From Oscillospiraceae bacterium (GTDB lineage: Bacteria; Bacillota; Clostridia; Saccharofermentanales; Saccharofermentanaceae): DNA of 64,000 nt. A program made the position numbers and the translations under genes. Below the pieces are notes generated by a model that was not told the origin of the DNA, searched no databases, and worked only from the letters and a program-made list of their open reading frames with translations. Below, piece by piece: positions 1 to 8,932 of the stretch. The stretch covers positions 1-64,000 of the forward strand of contig SVIZ01000009.1 of the NCBI GenBank assembly GCA_015069205.1, given 5' to 3'. How positions within the stretch are numbered: position 1 is the first letter of the stretch; every line of letters begins with the position of its first letter.

Positions 1-81
1 GTTGCTGCTGTACACATCTTCATCTTCTCCTGTTTCTATAAATGCCGACACCATCTTCCAGTTCAAACACTCTTGTCAGCT

Positions 82-1467
82 TTATGTATTTTTCCTTAAC
101 ATCAATACTACGCACTCCACATGTGCCGCATTCGGGAAAAGATCTGCAGGAGTTACTTCCCGGATCTCATATTCTCTTGCCAGCATCTTGAGATCTCTTG
201 CAAGCGTGGCCGGATTACATGAGATGTAACAAACGGAAGGTGCGCCGAGCTCCATGATCTTCTTGACCACGCCGATGTCGAGACCTTTTCTGGGCGGGTC
301 GACGATAACACAGTCCGGGGCCTTGATCTTTCCGCTCTTTATCAGCGAACCAAAGTCCGCTTTAAGAACGTCTTTGCAAATGAATTCGCACTCGGAGGCT
401 TCGTCCTGCGAAAGCGCAAGAGAGCGGTTTATCTTCGCTGATGCGACTGCTTCAGGTACTACTTCGATACCGAAAAGGCTCTGTCCCTTTTTCTTTACCG
501 CAAGACCCAATGTGCCGCATCCGCAGTAAAGATCGTAGATAACGGATGCTCCGCCACATGCTTCGGATGCTTTGTTTGCAAGCTTTTCGGCCTGGCTTGT
601 GTTTACCTGGAAGAACGATCCGGCCTTGATCCTGAACTTTCTGCCGCAGAAGATCTCGTCGTAGTAATCGACGCCTTCGATTATGGTCCTTACGCCGGTC
701 CTGGTTCTTTTCGAGACCTTGTTGGGACTGATCCTGAGAAGAAGGCCGTTGAGATTAAAGCCGTCCTTTTCGCATGTTTTGCGGACTGCATCGTTAAGGC
801 CCGTTGAAGCTATATACTGCTTCGCGTCCCTGATAACGACTTCGTGGGTCTGGCTAGATGAACTCGTAAGCTCAGCAAGGATCTCATTGGTCCTCAGAGA
901 CCCTCTCAATACCAGACCGTCGAAAAGCCTGGTCGGCGCGCGCCCGAAGACCTCTTCCACGGTATCTTTTATCTTGCCGAAGATCTCATATTCGATGAGC
1001 TTACCGTCGTAACTTCCTATCTCATCTGATTTGGCTACGATCAGGCCTATCCTGCCGTCCCTTATCGCGTACTGCATGTGGTTTCTGTATCTTGAAGGAT
1101 CGTCAGAAGCCAGGATGGGCTTCATGACACCGTCGACAAAGGCTGGATCAAAGCCTCCGATCCTTATCAGGCAGTCACGTACACGGGTCTGCTTGATCTT
1201 AAGTTGCGCTTCGTAGGAAAGGCACGCGAAAGGCAGTCCGCCGGACACTTCATCTGAAGGAACAAAGGGCGAGATCCTGTCGGGAGAAGCCTTGATGAGC
1301 TCTATAACTCCGGCCACGGCGTATTTGGATGTCTCGGATTCGATCTGAACCGTGCAGACCTCGCCCGGGAATACTCCTGGAACAAAACAGGTCTTGCCGG
1401 AAGGCAGGTTTCCTATGCCCTGTCCTTCGCTGCCAACGGCCGTAATCGTAAGCTCTGTGACCTCCAA
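82..1467 (-). CDS. rlmD: 23S rRNA (uracil-C5)-methyltransferase, RlmD/RumA (TrmA) family
   Basis: 461-aa ORF; N-terminal TRAM-like region, SAM motif YDLYCGCGTLGLAV, DPPRKGL and YISCNPATLARDL motifs typical of RumA/TrmA methyltransferases. Confidence 0.9.
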   Translation of the reverse strand: MEVTELTITAVGSEGQGIGNLPSGKTCFVPGVFPGEVCTVQIESETSKYAVAGVIELIKASPDRISPFVPSDEVSGGLPFACLSYEAQLKIKQTRVRDCLIRIGGFDPAFVDGVMKPILASDDPSRYRNHMQYAIRDGRIGLIVAKSDEIGSYDGKLIEYEIFGKIKDTVEEVFGRAPTRLFDGLVLRGSLRTNEILAELTSSSSQTHEVVIRDAKQYIASTGLNDAVRKTCEKDGFNLNGLLLRISPNKVSKRTRTGVRTIIEGVDYYDEIFCGRKFRIKAGSFFQVNTSQAEKLANKASEACGGASVIYDLYCGCGTLGLAVKKKGQSLFGIEVVPEAVASAKINRSLALSQDEASECEFICKDVLKADFGSLIKSGKIKAPDCVIVDPPRKGLDIGVVKKIMELGAPSVCYISCNPATLARDLKMLAREYEIREVTPADLFPNAAHVECVVLMLRKNT

Positions 1468-1567
1468 AATGCTCCCGTCCCTTCTCTTTGCCTCACAATA
1501 GTCACTTAATTATAGATGAAATCGTGGTAAAATTGTCGTTGTACTATTAAAAGAAATATAAGAGGAG

Positions 1568-3916
1568 ATGGTAATCTTGCCCTCGAATGTTGATAAAAAA
1601 CAAAGATCCACAAGACCCGTAGCACCCGAGAACAGTGCTCTTGCCGACGAGCTTCGAAGCCAGCTCAAAGGCAAACCGACCAAATGCGGATTTAACAGAA
1701 GCCTCACTCACGAGATCGTCAGCTTCGTAGGCGACATCCTCAAGATCGGTATTGTTGCCGTATTGTGCCTCTTCTTCACTTTCGGCGGATTCGGCGCAGG
1801 CATGCTCTTAGGCTACGCATCCACTACAAAGCCGCTTTCCATCGGCGACCTCACATCAGCAGAAGAATCACAGACTTCATTCGTATATGACAGCGAAAAC
1901 AACGTCATCGCAAAACTCACGGGTTCCGAGAACGTTGACCGTATTTACGTATCCTACAGCGAGATCAGAAACACTTACCTTGATGACGCTATCATAGCGA
2001 TCGAGGATGAGCGTTTTCGCGAGCATTCCGGTATCGACATCAAGCGTATCGGCAGCGCGCTCATCTCGGCGATCGCAAACGGCGGTTCTGCTACTCACGG
2101 CGGTTCCACTATCACACAGCAGACGGTCAAGCTCATAAGCGGCCAGGACGAGCACTCCACTTCACGTAAGGTCCAGGAGTGGTTCTCCGCAATGCAGCTC
2201 GAGCAGAACCTTTCAAAGGACGAGATCTTGGAGCTCTATATCAACCTCGCGCCGATGGGCAACAACTATGTCGGCGTCCAGGCTGCCGCAATGAACTATT
2301 TCGGAAAGAACGCATCAGAACTTACACTCCCTGAGTGCGCTCTCATCGCAGGACTCCCCAAGAGCCCTTCTTACTACAATCCTTTGAGAGAATCAGGTAG
2401 AAGAAATGCCCAGAGAAGAATGAGAACTATCCTCGGCAAGATGTACGAACTCGGCATGATCACCGAGGAAGAGTACGAGGAAGCCCTCAACACCGAGCTT
2501 GAATTCAAGCAGAGAAGCACGGACCGCACATCAACGGTCAATTCATATTTCGTAGAGTACGCAATCTCCGAAGTAATCGGCGACATTGCCGTGCAGAGAG
2601 GCATTTCCCGAAGCCTGGCCGCATCACTCGTCTACAACAGGGGTTACCATATCTACACGACGCTTGAGCCAAGGCCCCAGGAGGTCTTAGATGACGCATT
2701 CAAAGACCGGGATCTTTTCCAGGAAGATCCGGACAGGATAGCCGACTACCCGGAAAAGCCAAACGCATCGATGGTCGTAATAAACAACGCGACGGGCGCG
2801 ATAGCGGCGATGCAGGGCGGCTATGGCGAGAAGACAATGAACCTGTCTTTGAACCGTGCGGTATCCACGCACCGTAACCCGGGTTCTTCGATCAAGCCGC
2901 TTCTCGATTACGGACCGGCATTTGAGCTCGGCCTCATCGCTCCCGGTACCGTAGTCTGGGATGAACCAAAGCATTTGGATCCTACAAGGCCTGACGTTGA
3001 CTGGCCTGTTAACTACGGCCGTACATACAGCGGAGAGATCACGATCAGAACGGCTCTCACATATTCACTCAACACGATCGCTGCAGAGCTCTGGACTGAA
3101 GTCGGAGGCGATACTGCTCTCTGGTACCTGAAGCAGGTCGGTATCGACAGAACTGCCGAAGGCGCATTCCCTTCACAGTCCGTCGGCGGCTTTACCAAGG
3201 GTATGACAACTCTCGAGATGGCTGCCGCTTATCATACATTCGCAACGGGCGGCACCTATGTCGAACCTTACGCATACACACAGGTTCTCGACTCCGAAGG
3301 CAACGTCATCGTTAAGTCCGACCCGATCAGCTACCGCGTATATTCCGAAGAAACATGCTTCTTCATCGCAGATATCCTTAAGGCAGTCGTCAACAACAAT
3401 ACTCCTTCCGACTGGGGTTCCGGCCAGATCGAGAATGAAGACGGCGAAGTCATCGACACCTGCGGCAAGACAGGTACGACATCAGATAACATCGATAAGT
3501 GGTTCTGCGGCTTCACGCCGTACTACACCGCTGCCGTATGGTACGGCTACGATAACAGACTGAGGCAGACCGAGATCCCGCAGTGCGACTGGGACAGCGC
3601 CATCAAGATCTGGGTATGGTGCATGCAGCACATCCACCTGTATCTCCCGGGTGCCTCTTTCGAAAAGCCTGACTCCATAGTTACCGAATCCATATGTTCC
3701 TCAGGCTACTATCCGACGGATGCATGCCGTGCAGCAGAAGGAAACAAGGTTTACACGGATTACTTCGTCTCAGGCAGCTACCTCTGCCCGACGGACGATA
3801 AACCCTGTCCGGTACATGTAGTGGCAACTCCTACTCCGACACCTACTCTCCCGCCTCCGGGACCGGGCCAGGATCCGAACCAGGGTCAGCAACCGGGACA
3901 GCCGGGGCCGGTATAA
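1568..3916 (+). CDS. Class A penicillin-binding protein (transglycosylase/transpeptidase, PBP1A-like)
   Basis: 782 aa; TM segment, GT51 motifs (EDERFREHSGID, GGSTITQQ), transpeptidase SSIK and KTGTT motifs, Pro/Gly/Gln-rich tail. The ATG at 1568 abuts GGAG; the TTG at 1577 may be the true start. Confidence 0.93.
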   Translation: MVILPSNVDKKQRSTRPVAPENSALADELRSQLKGKPTKCGFNRSLTHEIVSFVGDILKIGIVAVLCLFFTFGGFGAGMLLGYASTTKPLSIGDLTSAEESQTSFVYDSENNVIAKLTGSENVDRIYVSYSEIRNTYLDDAIIAIEDERFREHSGIDIKRIGSALISAIANGGSATHGGSTITQQTVKLISGQDEHSTSRKVQEWFSAMQLEQNLSKDEILELYINLAPMGNNYVGVQAAAMNYFGKNASELTLPECALIAGLPKSPSYYNPLRESGRRNAQRRMRTILGKMYELGMITEEEYEEALNTELEFKQRSTDRTSTVNSYFVEYAISEVIGDIAVQRGISRSLAASLVYNRGYHIYTTLEPRPQEVLDDAFKDRDLFQEDPDRIADYPEKPNASMVVINNATGAIAAMQGGYGEKTMNLSLNRAVSTHRNPGSSIKPLLDYGPAFELGLIAPGTVVWDEPKHLDPTRPDVDWPVNYGRTYSGEITIRTALTYSLNTIAAELWTEVGGDTALWYLKQVGIDRTAEGAFPSQSVGGFTKGMTTLEMAAAYHTFATGGTYVEPYAYTQVLDSEGNVIVKSDPISYRVYSEETCFFIADILKAVVNNNTPSDWGSGQIENEDGEVIDTCGKTGTTSDNIDKWFCGFTPYYTAAVWYGYDNRLRQTEIPQCDWDSAIKIWVWCMQHIHLYLPGASFEKPDSIVTESICSSGYYPTDACRAAEGNKVYTDYFVSGSYLCPTDDKPCPVHVVATPTPTPTLPPPGPGQDPNQGQQPGQPGPV

Positions 3917-3990
3917 ATCTTTCCTTGCATTTTATTAAGCAAGAGTTTATTCTTGTTTGGTCTGATTATTAGAAGATAAGGAGAATTACT

Positions 3991-4809
3991 TTGAGCAAAT
4001 ACAGCGGATCACGTACACCGGTCAACTTTGCGAAAAGAATAGTCGTTAAAGTCGGTACGTCGACTCTCACATACGACAACGGCAAAATGAACCTCGGCAA
4101 CATCGACAAGCTCTGTCGTTCCATCTCCGATCTTATGAACCGCGGCAAGGAAGTCCTCCTTGTAAGCTCCGGCGCCATCGGTGTCGGCATCGGCTACCTT
4201 GACCTCAAGGAACGCCCGACCACAACACGTGAGAAGCAGGCCATCGCTTCCGTTGGCCAGTGCGAGCTCATGAATGCTTACGCAAGAAGCTTTTCCGAGT
4301 ATTCTTACCGCTGCGGCCAGATCCTCCTCACAAAGGACGGCATCACAGACAAACTCACAAGAGCTAACGTTACAAACACCATCGAGACTCTGCTCGAGAT
4401 GCGTATAATCCCCGTCATCAACGAGAACGACTCCGTATCCACAACGGAGATCATGCATAACGGCACATTCGGCGATAACGACACTCTTTCAGCTGACGTT
4501 GCAGTCCTCGCAAATGCCGACCTGCTCGTTATCCTCTCAGACGTTGACGGTCTTTACGATTCCAACCCGCGCGAGAACCCTAACGCCGTACGTATTTCCT
4601 ACGTTGATAAGGTAACTGAAGACATGCTCGACTTCACAGCAGGCAAGGGTTCCTGGCTCGGCACAGGCGGCATGGCCACAAAGATCACAGCCATGAGCAA
4701 GGTCACTGAGAACGGCATCATGGGCGTCATCGCTGACGGTTCATCAGTCCAGACACTCGAGAAGATCATCGATCAGGACGACGTCGGCACATTCTTCGCA
4801 GCACAGTAA
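3991..4809 (+). CDS. proB: Glutamate 5-kinase (short form without PUA domain)
   Basis: 272 aa, TTG start after AAGGAG; VVKVGTSTLT, SSGAIGVG, INENDSVS and GTGGMATK motifs. Confidence 0.92.
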   Translation: MSKYSGSRTPVNFAKRIVVKVGTSTLTYDNGKMNLGNIDKLCRSISDLMNRGKEVLLVSSGAIGVGIGYLDLKERPTTTREKQAIASVGQCELMNAYARSFSEYSYRCGQILLTKDGITDKLTRANVTNTIETLLEMRIIPVINENDSVSTTEIMHNGTFGDNDTLSADVAVLANADLLVILSDVDGLYDSNPRENPNAVRISYVDKVTEDMLDFTAGKGSWLGTGGMATKITAMSKVTENGIMGVIADGSSVQTLEKIIDQDDVGTFFAAQ

Positions 4810-4842
4810 AAACCTTGTAAATACGGCATTTAACACTGTTAA

Positions 4843-4863
4843 ACCCGCTTTTCCGAAGCGGGT
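4843..4863 (+). terminator. Hairpin after proB
   Basis: ACCCGCTT-ttccg-AAGCGGGT inverted repeat; followed by only a weak T-tract (attatatta). Confidence 0.55.
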
Positions 4864-4907
4864 ATTATATTAGAATAACAACAGTTCCACAAAAGGAGGA
4901 CGAAGTC

Positions 4908-5717
4908 ATGAAGATCGGGATAATAGGTTACGGAAGCATGGGCAAGATGCTGCTTTGGAAGTTCTCCGGTAATGCCGGCATCGCCAAAGACGACCTTCTG
5001 GTCGCAAACAGGACTCCGGAAAAGCTTTCCGAAGCTAAGTGCATAGCCACCATCTGCGACAATACCACGCTCGCAGGTACCGCAGACATCGTTTTCGTAT
5101 GCGTGCGCCCTTCTGACATGAAGACAGTCCTGTCTGAGATCAGTTCTTCTCTTAAGGATGATGCGCTTCTCGTGACACTTAACGGCAGCATTACTTTCGA
5201 CATGATCGCCAAGCTCGTAAATTGCAGGACTGCCAAAGTCATCCCCAGTCTCACAGCCGAGATCGACCGCTCACAGACGATCGTCTGCTATAACAGCCTC
5301 GTTACAGATGAAGATAAAACCCTGCTTTCAGGCTTGCTCTCTTCTTTCGGCAAAGTGATAGAACTCCCCGAAAACGAAGTCGGCATGGGCTCCGAACTCG
5401 TAAGCTGCATGCCGGGCTTCATAGCTTCTATTTTCGACGTCATCTGCAACTCTGCAGAAGGCCACACCGAGATCCCCAAAGAGCAGATCGTCAAAATGGT
5501 CCTCAACACAATGAGCGCCACCGGCGACCTGATGCTCCAAAAAGACCTGTCTTTCAACGACGTCGTAACCCGCGTCGCAACCAAAGGCGGCATCACCGAA
5601 GAAGGCACGAAAGTCATCTACGACATGTTCCCCTCTGCCGCAGACGAGATGTTCAACAAGACTCTCGAGAAGAGAAGACTGACTGCAGAAAAAGCCGCAG
5701 CATCATTTGAAAAGTAA
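4908..5717 (+). CDS. proC: Pyrroline-5-carboxylate reductase family (ProC/ComER-like)
   Basis: 269 aa; Rossmann GIIGYGSMGKM, VRPSDM, and a C-terminal VATKGGITEEG motif of P5CR; downstream of proB. Confidence 0.82.
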   Translation: MKIGIIGYGSMGKMLLWKFSGNAGIAKDDLLVANRTPEKLSEAKCIATICDNTTLAGTADIVFVCVRPSDMKTVLSEISSSLKDDALLVTLNGSITFDMIAKLVNCRTAKVIPSLTAEIDRSQTIVCYNSLVTDEDKTLLSGLLSSFGKVIELPENEVGMGSELVSCMPGFIASIFDVICNSAEGHTEIPKEQIVKMVLNTMSATGDLMLQKDLSFNDVVTRVATKGGITEEGTKVIYDMFPSAADEMFNKTLEKRRLTAEKAAASFEK

Positions 5718-5720
5718 GCC

Positions 5721-6509
5721 CTACCTGAAATGCATTTCAGTGATCCTGTCCAGCGTCCTGATATCCAGCGGCGTCATATCTGACTCGAACGTATAGAAAA
5801 GCCTGTCACCCAGCACGATGCCGGCCTCGCTATAATCATTGGCCCTTTCGACCATATTCTCTTTATAGTCAGCATCATCCATCTTTCCGCAATGCTCGTG
5901 ATACAGGATCTTCCTGTCACTCATCCTCAAAATAGTGAAGTCCGGGTGTATGATCTTGTTCCCTACCTTAAGCGGGCATTCATATCTATAAGGGATGCCT
6001 CGCGCAAAAAGTCTGTCTGCGATCATTGCCTCCGACTTCGACCTGACGCACTCGCCCTTGATGGTATAAAACTTCGGCATGCCCTTCTTGAACGGCTTGC
6101 GCTTATAGGGCGTGTTCATCCACTTCTGTGCATATTCTTCATCACAAATATTGATCGGCTTGGCATACTTCCTTTTTCCCTCTGAAAGCGCACTGTATTC
6201 GTCCTCCGCTAAGACATGCGGATATAACTTGAGCATTTTTCCGATAGCTGCCAGCTCGGTCCTCGCATCATTTAAAACCCTGCTCAGATAATCCTTTTGA
6301 ATCAGTTGTTCTATTAACTCTTTGTCATTCTGCGACAAGTATTTTTCGCTGCCATCATCACCCGCAAGATAATAATAGTAATATCCCTTCCTTGTTCTGA
6401 CATTGATCCTGCCCATAGGAAATGATTGCAGTTTCAACTCAATGTCCTCGATGCTTTTCGAGAGCAAACCATATCTGGCAATCAATTCTTTTCTGATATC
6501 AATGGCCAT
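5721..6509 (-). CDS. PD-(D/E)XK-like nuclease-fold protein (orphan, paralogue of 27657-28439)
   Basis: 262 aa; RSKSEAMIADRLFARGIPYRYE ... HPDFT ... YHEHCG matches the E...PDF...EHxG pattern of restriction-endonuclease-like domains. Confidence 0.65.
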   Translation of the reverse strand: MAIDIRKELIARYGLLSKSIEDIELKLQSFPMGRINVRTRKGYYYYYLAGDDGSEKYLSQNDKELIEQLIQKDYLSRVLNDARTELAAIGKMLKLYPHVLAEDEYSALSEGKRKYAKPINICDEEYAQKWMNTPYKRKPFKKGMPKFYTIKGECVRSKSEAMIADRLFARGIPYRYECPLKVGNKIIHPDFTILRMSDRKILYHEHCGKMDDADYKENMVERANDYSEAGIVLGDRLFYTFESDMTPLDIRTLDRITEMHFR

Positions 6510-6582
6510 AACTGATCACCTCCTGGTTCAAGTGAATCAATTATATGACCCTGCTGCCCACGAAATCTCGTGTTTTGGAAAG

Positions 6583-6623
6583 ATTGAGACTTTGGAGGGT
6601 AAATTGAGACTGGTCTCAATTTT
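6583..6623. promoter_or_regulatory. Candidate operator: ATTGAGAC half-site plus palindrome AAATTGAGAC-tg-GTCTCAATTT
   Basis: Perfect 10-bp arms at 6602-6611 and 6614-6623; additional ATTGAGAC at 6583-6590; about 70-110 bp upstream of the start of the minus-strand gene at 6509. Confidence 0.5.
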
Positions 6624-6663
6624 GAGAAATCCGGTTGACAGCTGTGTTTTTCACTTTTGGCCG

Positions 6664-6854
6664 ATGTACATTTTTCGCGATTTTCGCCTCGAAAATTGCA
6701 CAAAATCGGCTTTTTATGCAATTTTTCGGCATTTTTTGACCAATCATGTACATCACTGCGTTATCAGGCATGTACATCGCTGCGCTATCAAAAAAGCGAA
6801 AACAAGCCACAGAAGACAATTACAGCCGGCTATCAAAGCGAAAACAAGCCACAG
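6664..6854. repeat. Short-repeat cluster in intergenic region
   Basis: ATGTACAT palindrome x3 (6664, 6746, 6770); 22-bp imperfect repeat 6745-6766/6769-6790; exact 19-bp AAGCGAAAACAAGCCACAG at 6794-6812 and 6836-6854. Confidence 0.75.
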
Positions 6855-6899
6855 CAAACAATCACAACCGTCAGTAAACGCGAACACTCATACAAAAAA

Positions 6900-6929
6900 C
6901 AGGCCACCCCCAAATTAGAAAGTGGCCTG
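6900..6929 (-). terminator. Rho-independent terminator of the pot operon
   Basis: CAGGCCAC...GTGGCCTG inverted repeat with a T-rich tract on the minus strand, just past the potD stop. Confidence 0.75.
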
Positions 6930-6952
6930 CCTGATAAGGATTTACAAAACGC

Positions 6953-8086
6953 TTACGCACTTGCTTTTACTGTGTTCCAGATCTCCGTGTATCTTTCTTC
7001 AAGAGCATCTGATGTGTAATAAACTTCCAATGAGCTGAAGACTTCCTCGTCGGGATAGTAGTACTTGTTGCCGGAAACTTCAGGGTCGAGCATGTCCTTG
7101 GCTGCTGTGTTGGGTGTTGAATAGCCTACGTATTCGCAGTTCTCAAGGGCGATGTCGGGATCGTACATGAAGTTGATGAAATCCATGGCGCCATCGTAGT
7201 TCTTGCAGTTTGTGGGAACGCACATCATGTCTACTGACCAGTTGGAGCCCTCAGGGAGAACGAACTGAAGGTCGATGTCGTTGTTGCCGAGTTCCTCAAC
7301 TCTGTCGAGCATTACGATGTGGTCGCCGGACCATGCGATGGATGCTGCGAGCTCGCCTGCTGCCATCTTGTCCTTGAGGTTATCTACGCCGTATGCGGGA
7401 TGAAGAGCGCTCTTCTGTGCAACGAGAAGATCGAGAGCCTGCTGGAGTTCTGCATCATTCATGGAGTTGATGGAATAACCATAGTAGTTAAGTGCTGTAC
7501 CGATGGACTCACGCATTGAATCGTACATGCCGATCGAGAGGCCGCTGTCTGTGTTGAAGAGAACGTCCCAGATAACTGCAGGGTCTGTTGTGCCTTCGGG
7601 AAGTGTTACCTTGTTGGCATCGTAAACGAGACCTACCGTGCAGTAGAGATAAGGTACTGCGTAATCGAGGACCTGGCTTGATACTTCTGCGTTGTCTGTG
7701 TATGTTACATCACGGAACATGGGGTCCATGTATTTTGTAACGTTGGGAAGCTTGTTCCAGTCGAGGGGCTGGATCCAGTCTTCTTCGATGAGACGGCATA
7801 CCATGTACTCGGAAGGGATGATTACGTCATAACCGTTTTCGAGGTTGGGGTACATTGTCTCGTTTGTCTCAAATGTTCTGTAAACTACATCGTACTGTGG
7901 ATACTTTGCTTCGAACTTTGCGATCGTATCTTCTGCGATGTACTCGCCCCAGTTGTAGATGACGAGCTGCTGTTTCTTGGAGCAGCCGCAGGACAGGATC
8001 ATGGAGCCTGCCATAACGAATGCTGTGGAAGAAGCAATTACTTTCCTTACGTTCTTGTTCATTTCTTTACACTCCTTTATGCTCAT
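6953..8086 (-). CDS. potD: Spermidine/putrescine ABC transporter substrate-binding lipoprotein
   Basis: 377 aa; lipobox-like SCGCSKK, LVIYNWGEYIAEDTIAKFEAKYP typical of PotD/PotF. Confidence 0.92.
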   Translation of the reverse strand: MSIKECKEMNKNVRKVIASSTAFVMAGSMILSCGCSKKQQLVIYNWGEYIAEDTIAKFEAKYPQYDVVYRTFETNETMYPNLENGYDVIIPSEYMVCRLIEEDWIQPLDWNKLPNVTKYMDPMFRDVTYTDNAEVSSQVLDYAVPYLYCTVGLVYDANKVTLPEGTTDPAVIWDVLFNTDSGLSIGMYDSMRESIGTALNYYGYSINSMNDAELQQALDLLVAQKSALHPAYGVDNLKDKMAAGELAASIAWSGDHIVMLDRVEELGNNDIDLQFVLPEGSNWSVDMMCVPTNCKNYDGAMDFINFMYDPDIALENCEYVGYSTPNTAAKDMLDPEVSGNKYYYPDEEVFSSLEVYYTSDALEERYTEIWNTVKASA

Positions 8087-8140
8087 TAGCTTTGTTCATA
8101 TTTTCGCGGGCCCATACCCTGCCCGGTGAAAAGGCTTTTG

Positions 8141-8932
8141 TTATTTTTTTGCTTTCTTAAACGATGACAGATTGGACAATACCATGAGGATCAGCACTGC
8201 GCCGAACATTAGTGTCGTCAGTGCGTTCATCTTCGGATTGACACCGAGCTTTGCCATTGAGTAGATCATCATGGGCAATGTCTGGATCGAGCTGTCGACG
8301 TTGAAGTTACTGATTAGGTAATCGTCGATCGAAAGCGTGAATGTGAGAAGAGCCGAAGAGAGGATACCCGGCATGATCTCAGGAATGATAACCAGTCTTA
8401 AAGTCTGGAATCTTGTCGCGCCCAGATCCATTGCAGCTTCGGTAAGACTCTTGTCGAGCTGCTTGATCTTCGGGCTGATTGATAAGATCGCAAAAGGCAC
8501 GCAGAGTGCGATGTGCGACATGATCAAAGTGAACTCACTCTTCTGGACGCCGAGGAACGAGAACAGGAGCATGAACGAGATACCTGTAACGAGGTCAGGC
8601 ATAACGTTCGGAACGTATGTCATCGTCATGGCGAGGTTCTGAAGTTTCTTATTGAGGTATGCAAGTCCCAAAGAACTTACGACGCCGAAAGCCGTTGATG
8701 CGACAGAGGCGATCGCTGCTACCTTGAGTGTCTCAATGAGTGATTCGAGAATGCCGCTTCCGTCGGAACCTTTGAAGAGGCTCTTGTAGTTATCGAGCGT
8801 GAAGCCGCCCCAGATGAAAGACTTGGGCAGTGAGTTAAATGAGTACACGATCAGGATAACTATCGGAAGATAGATGAAGATCAGGAGCAGACCGAGGTAG
8901 ATGTCGGGTACGATCTTTTTTATAAATCTCAT
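8141..8932 (-). CDS. potC: Spermidine/putrescine ABC transporter permease PotC
   Basis: 263 aa membrane protein; EAAMDLGATRFQTLRLVIIPEIMPGI EAA loop; YLPIVILIVYSFN. Confidence 0.9.
   Translation of the reverse strand: MRFIKKIVPDIYLGLLLIFIYLPIVILIVYSFNSLPKSFIWGGFTLDNYKSLFKGSDGSGILESLIETLKVAAIASVASTAFGVVSSLGLAYLNKKLQNLAMTMTYVPNVMPDLVTGISFMLLFSFLGVQKSEFTLIMSHIALCVPFAILSISPKIKQLDKSLTEAAMDLGATRFQTLRLVIIPEIMPGILSSALLTFTLSIDDYLISNFNVDSSIQTLPMMIYSMAKLGVNPKMNALTTLMFGAVLILMVLSNLSSFKKAKK

Noticed and set aside
6664-6890. Possible CRISPR array
   Set aside because: Repeats are too few, short and heterogeneous with no regular spacers; no cas genes in the window.
6403-7019. Plus-strand ORFs 6403-6918 and 6657-7019
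   Set aside because: They run antisense through the nuclease gene start, repeat cluster and pot terminator; no RBS and low-complexity translation; not a convincing CDS.
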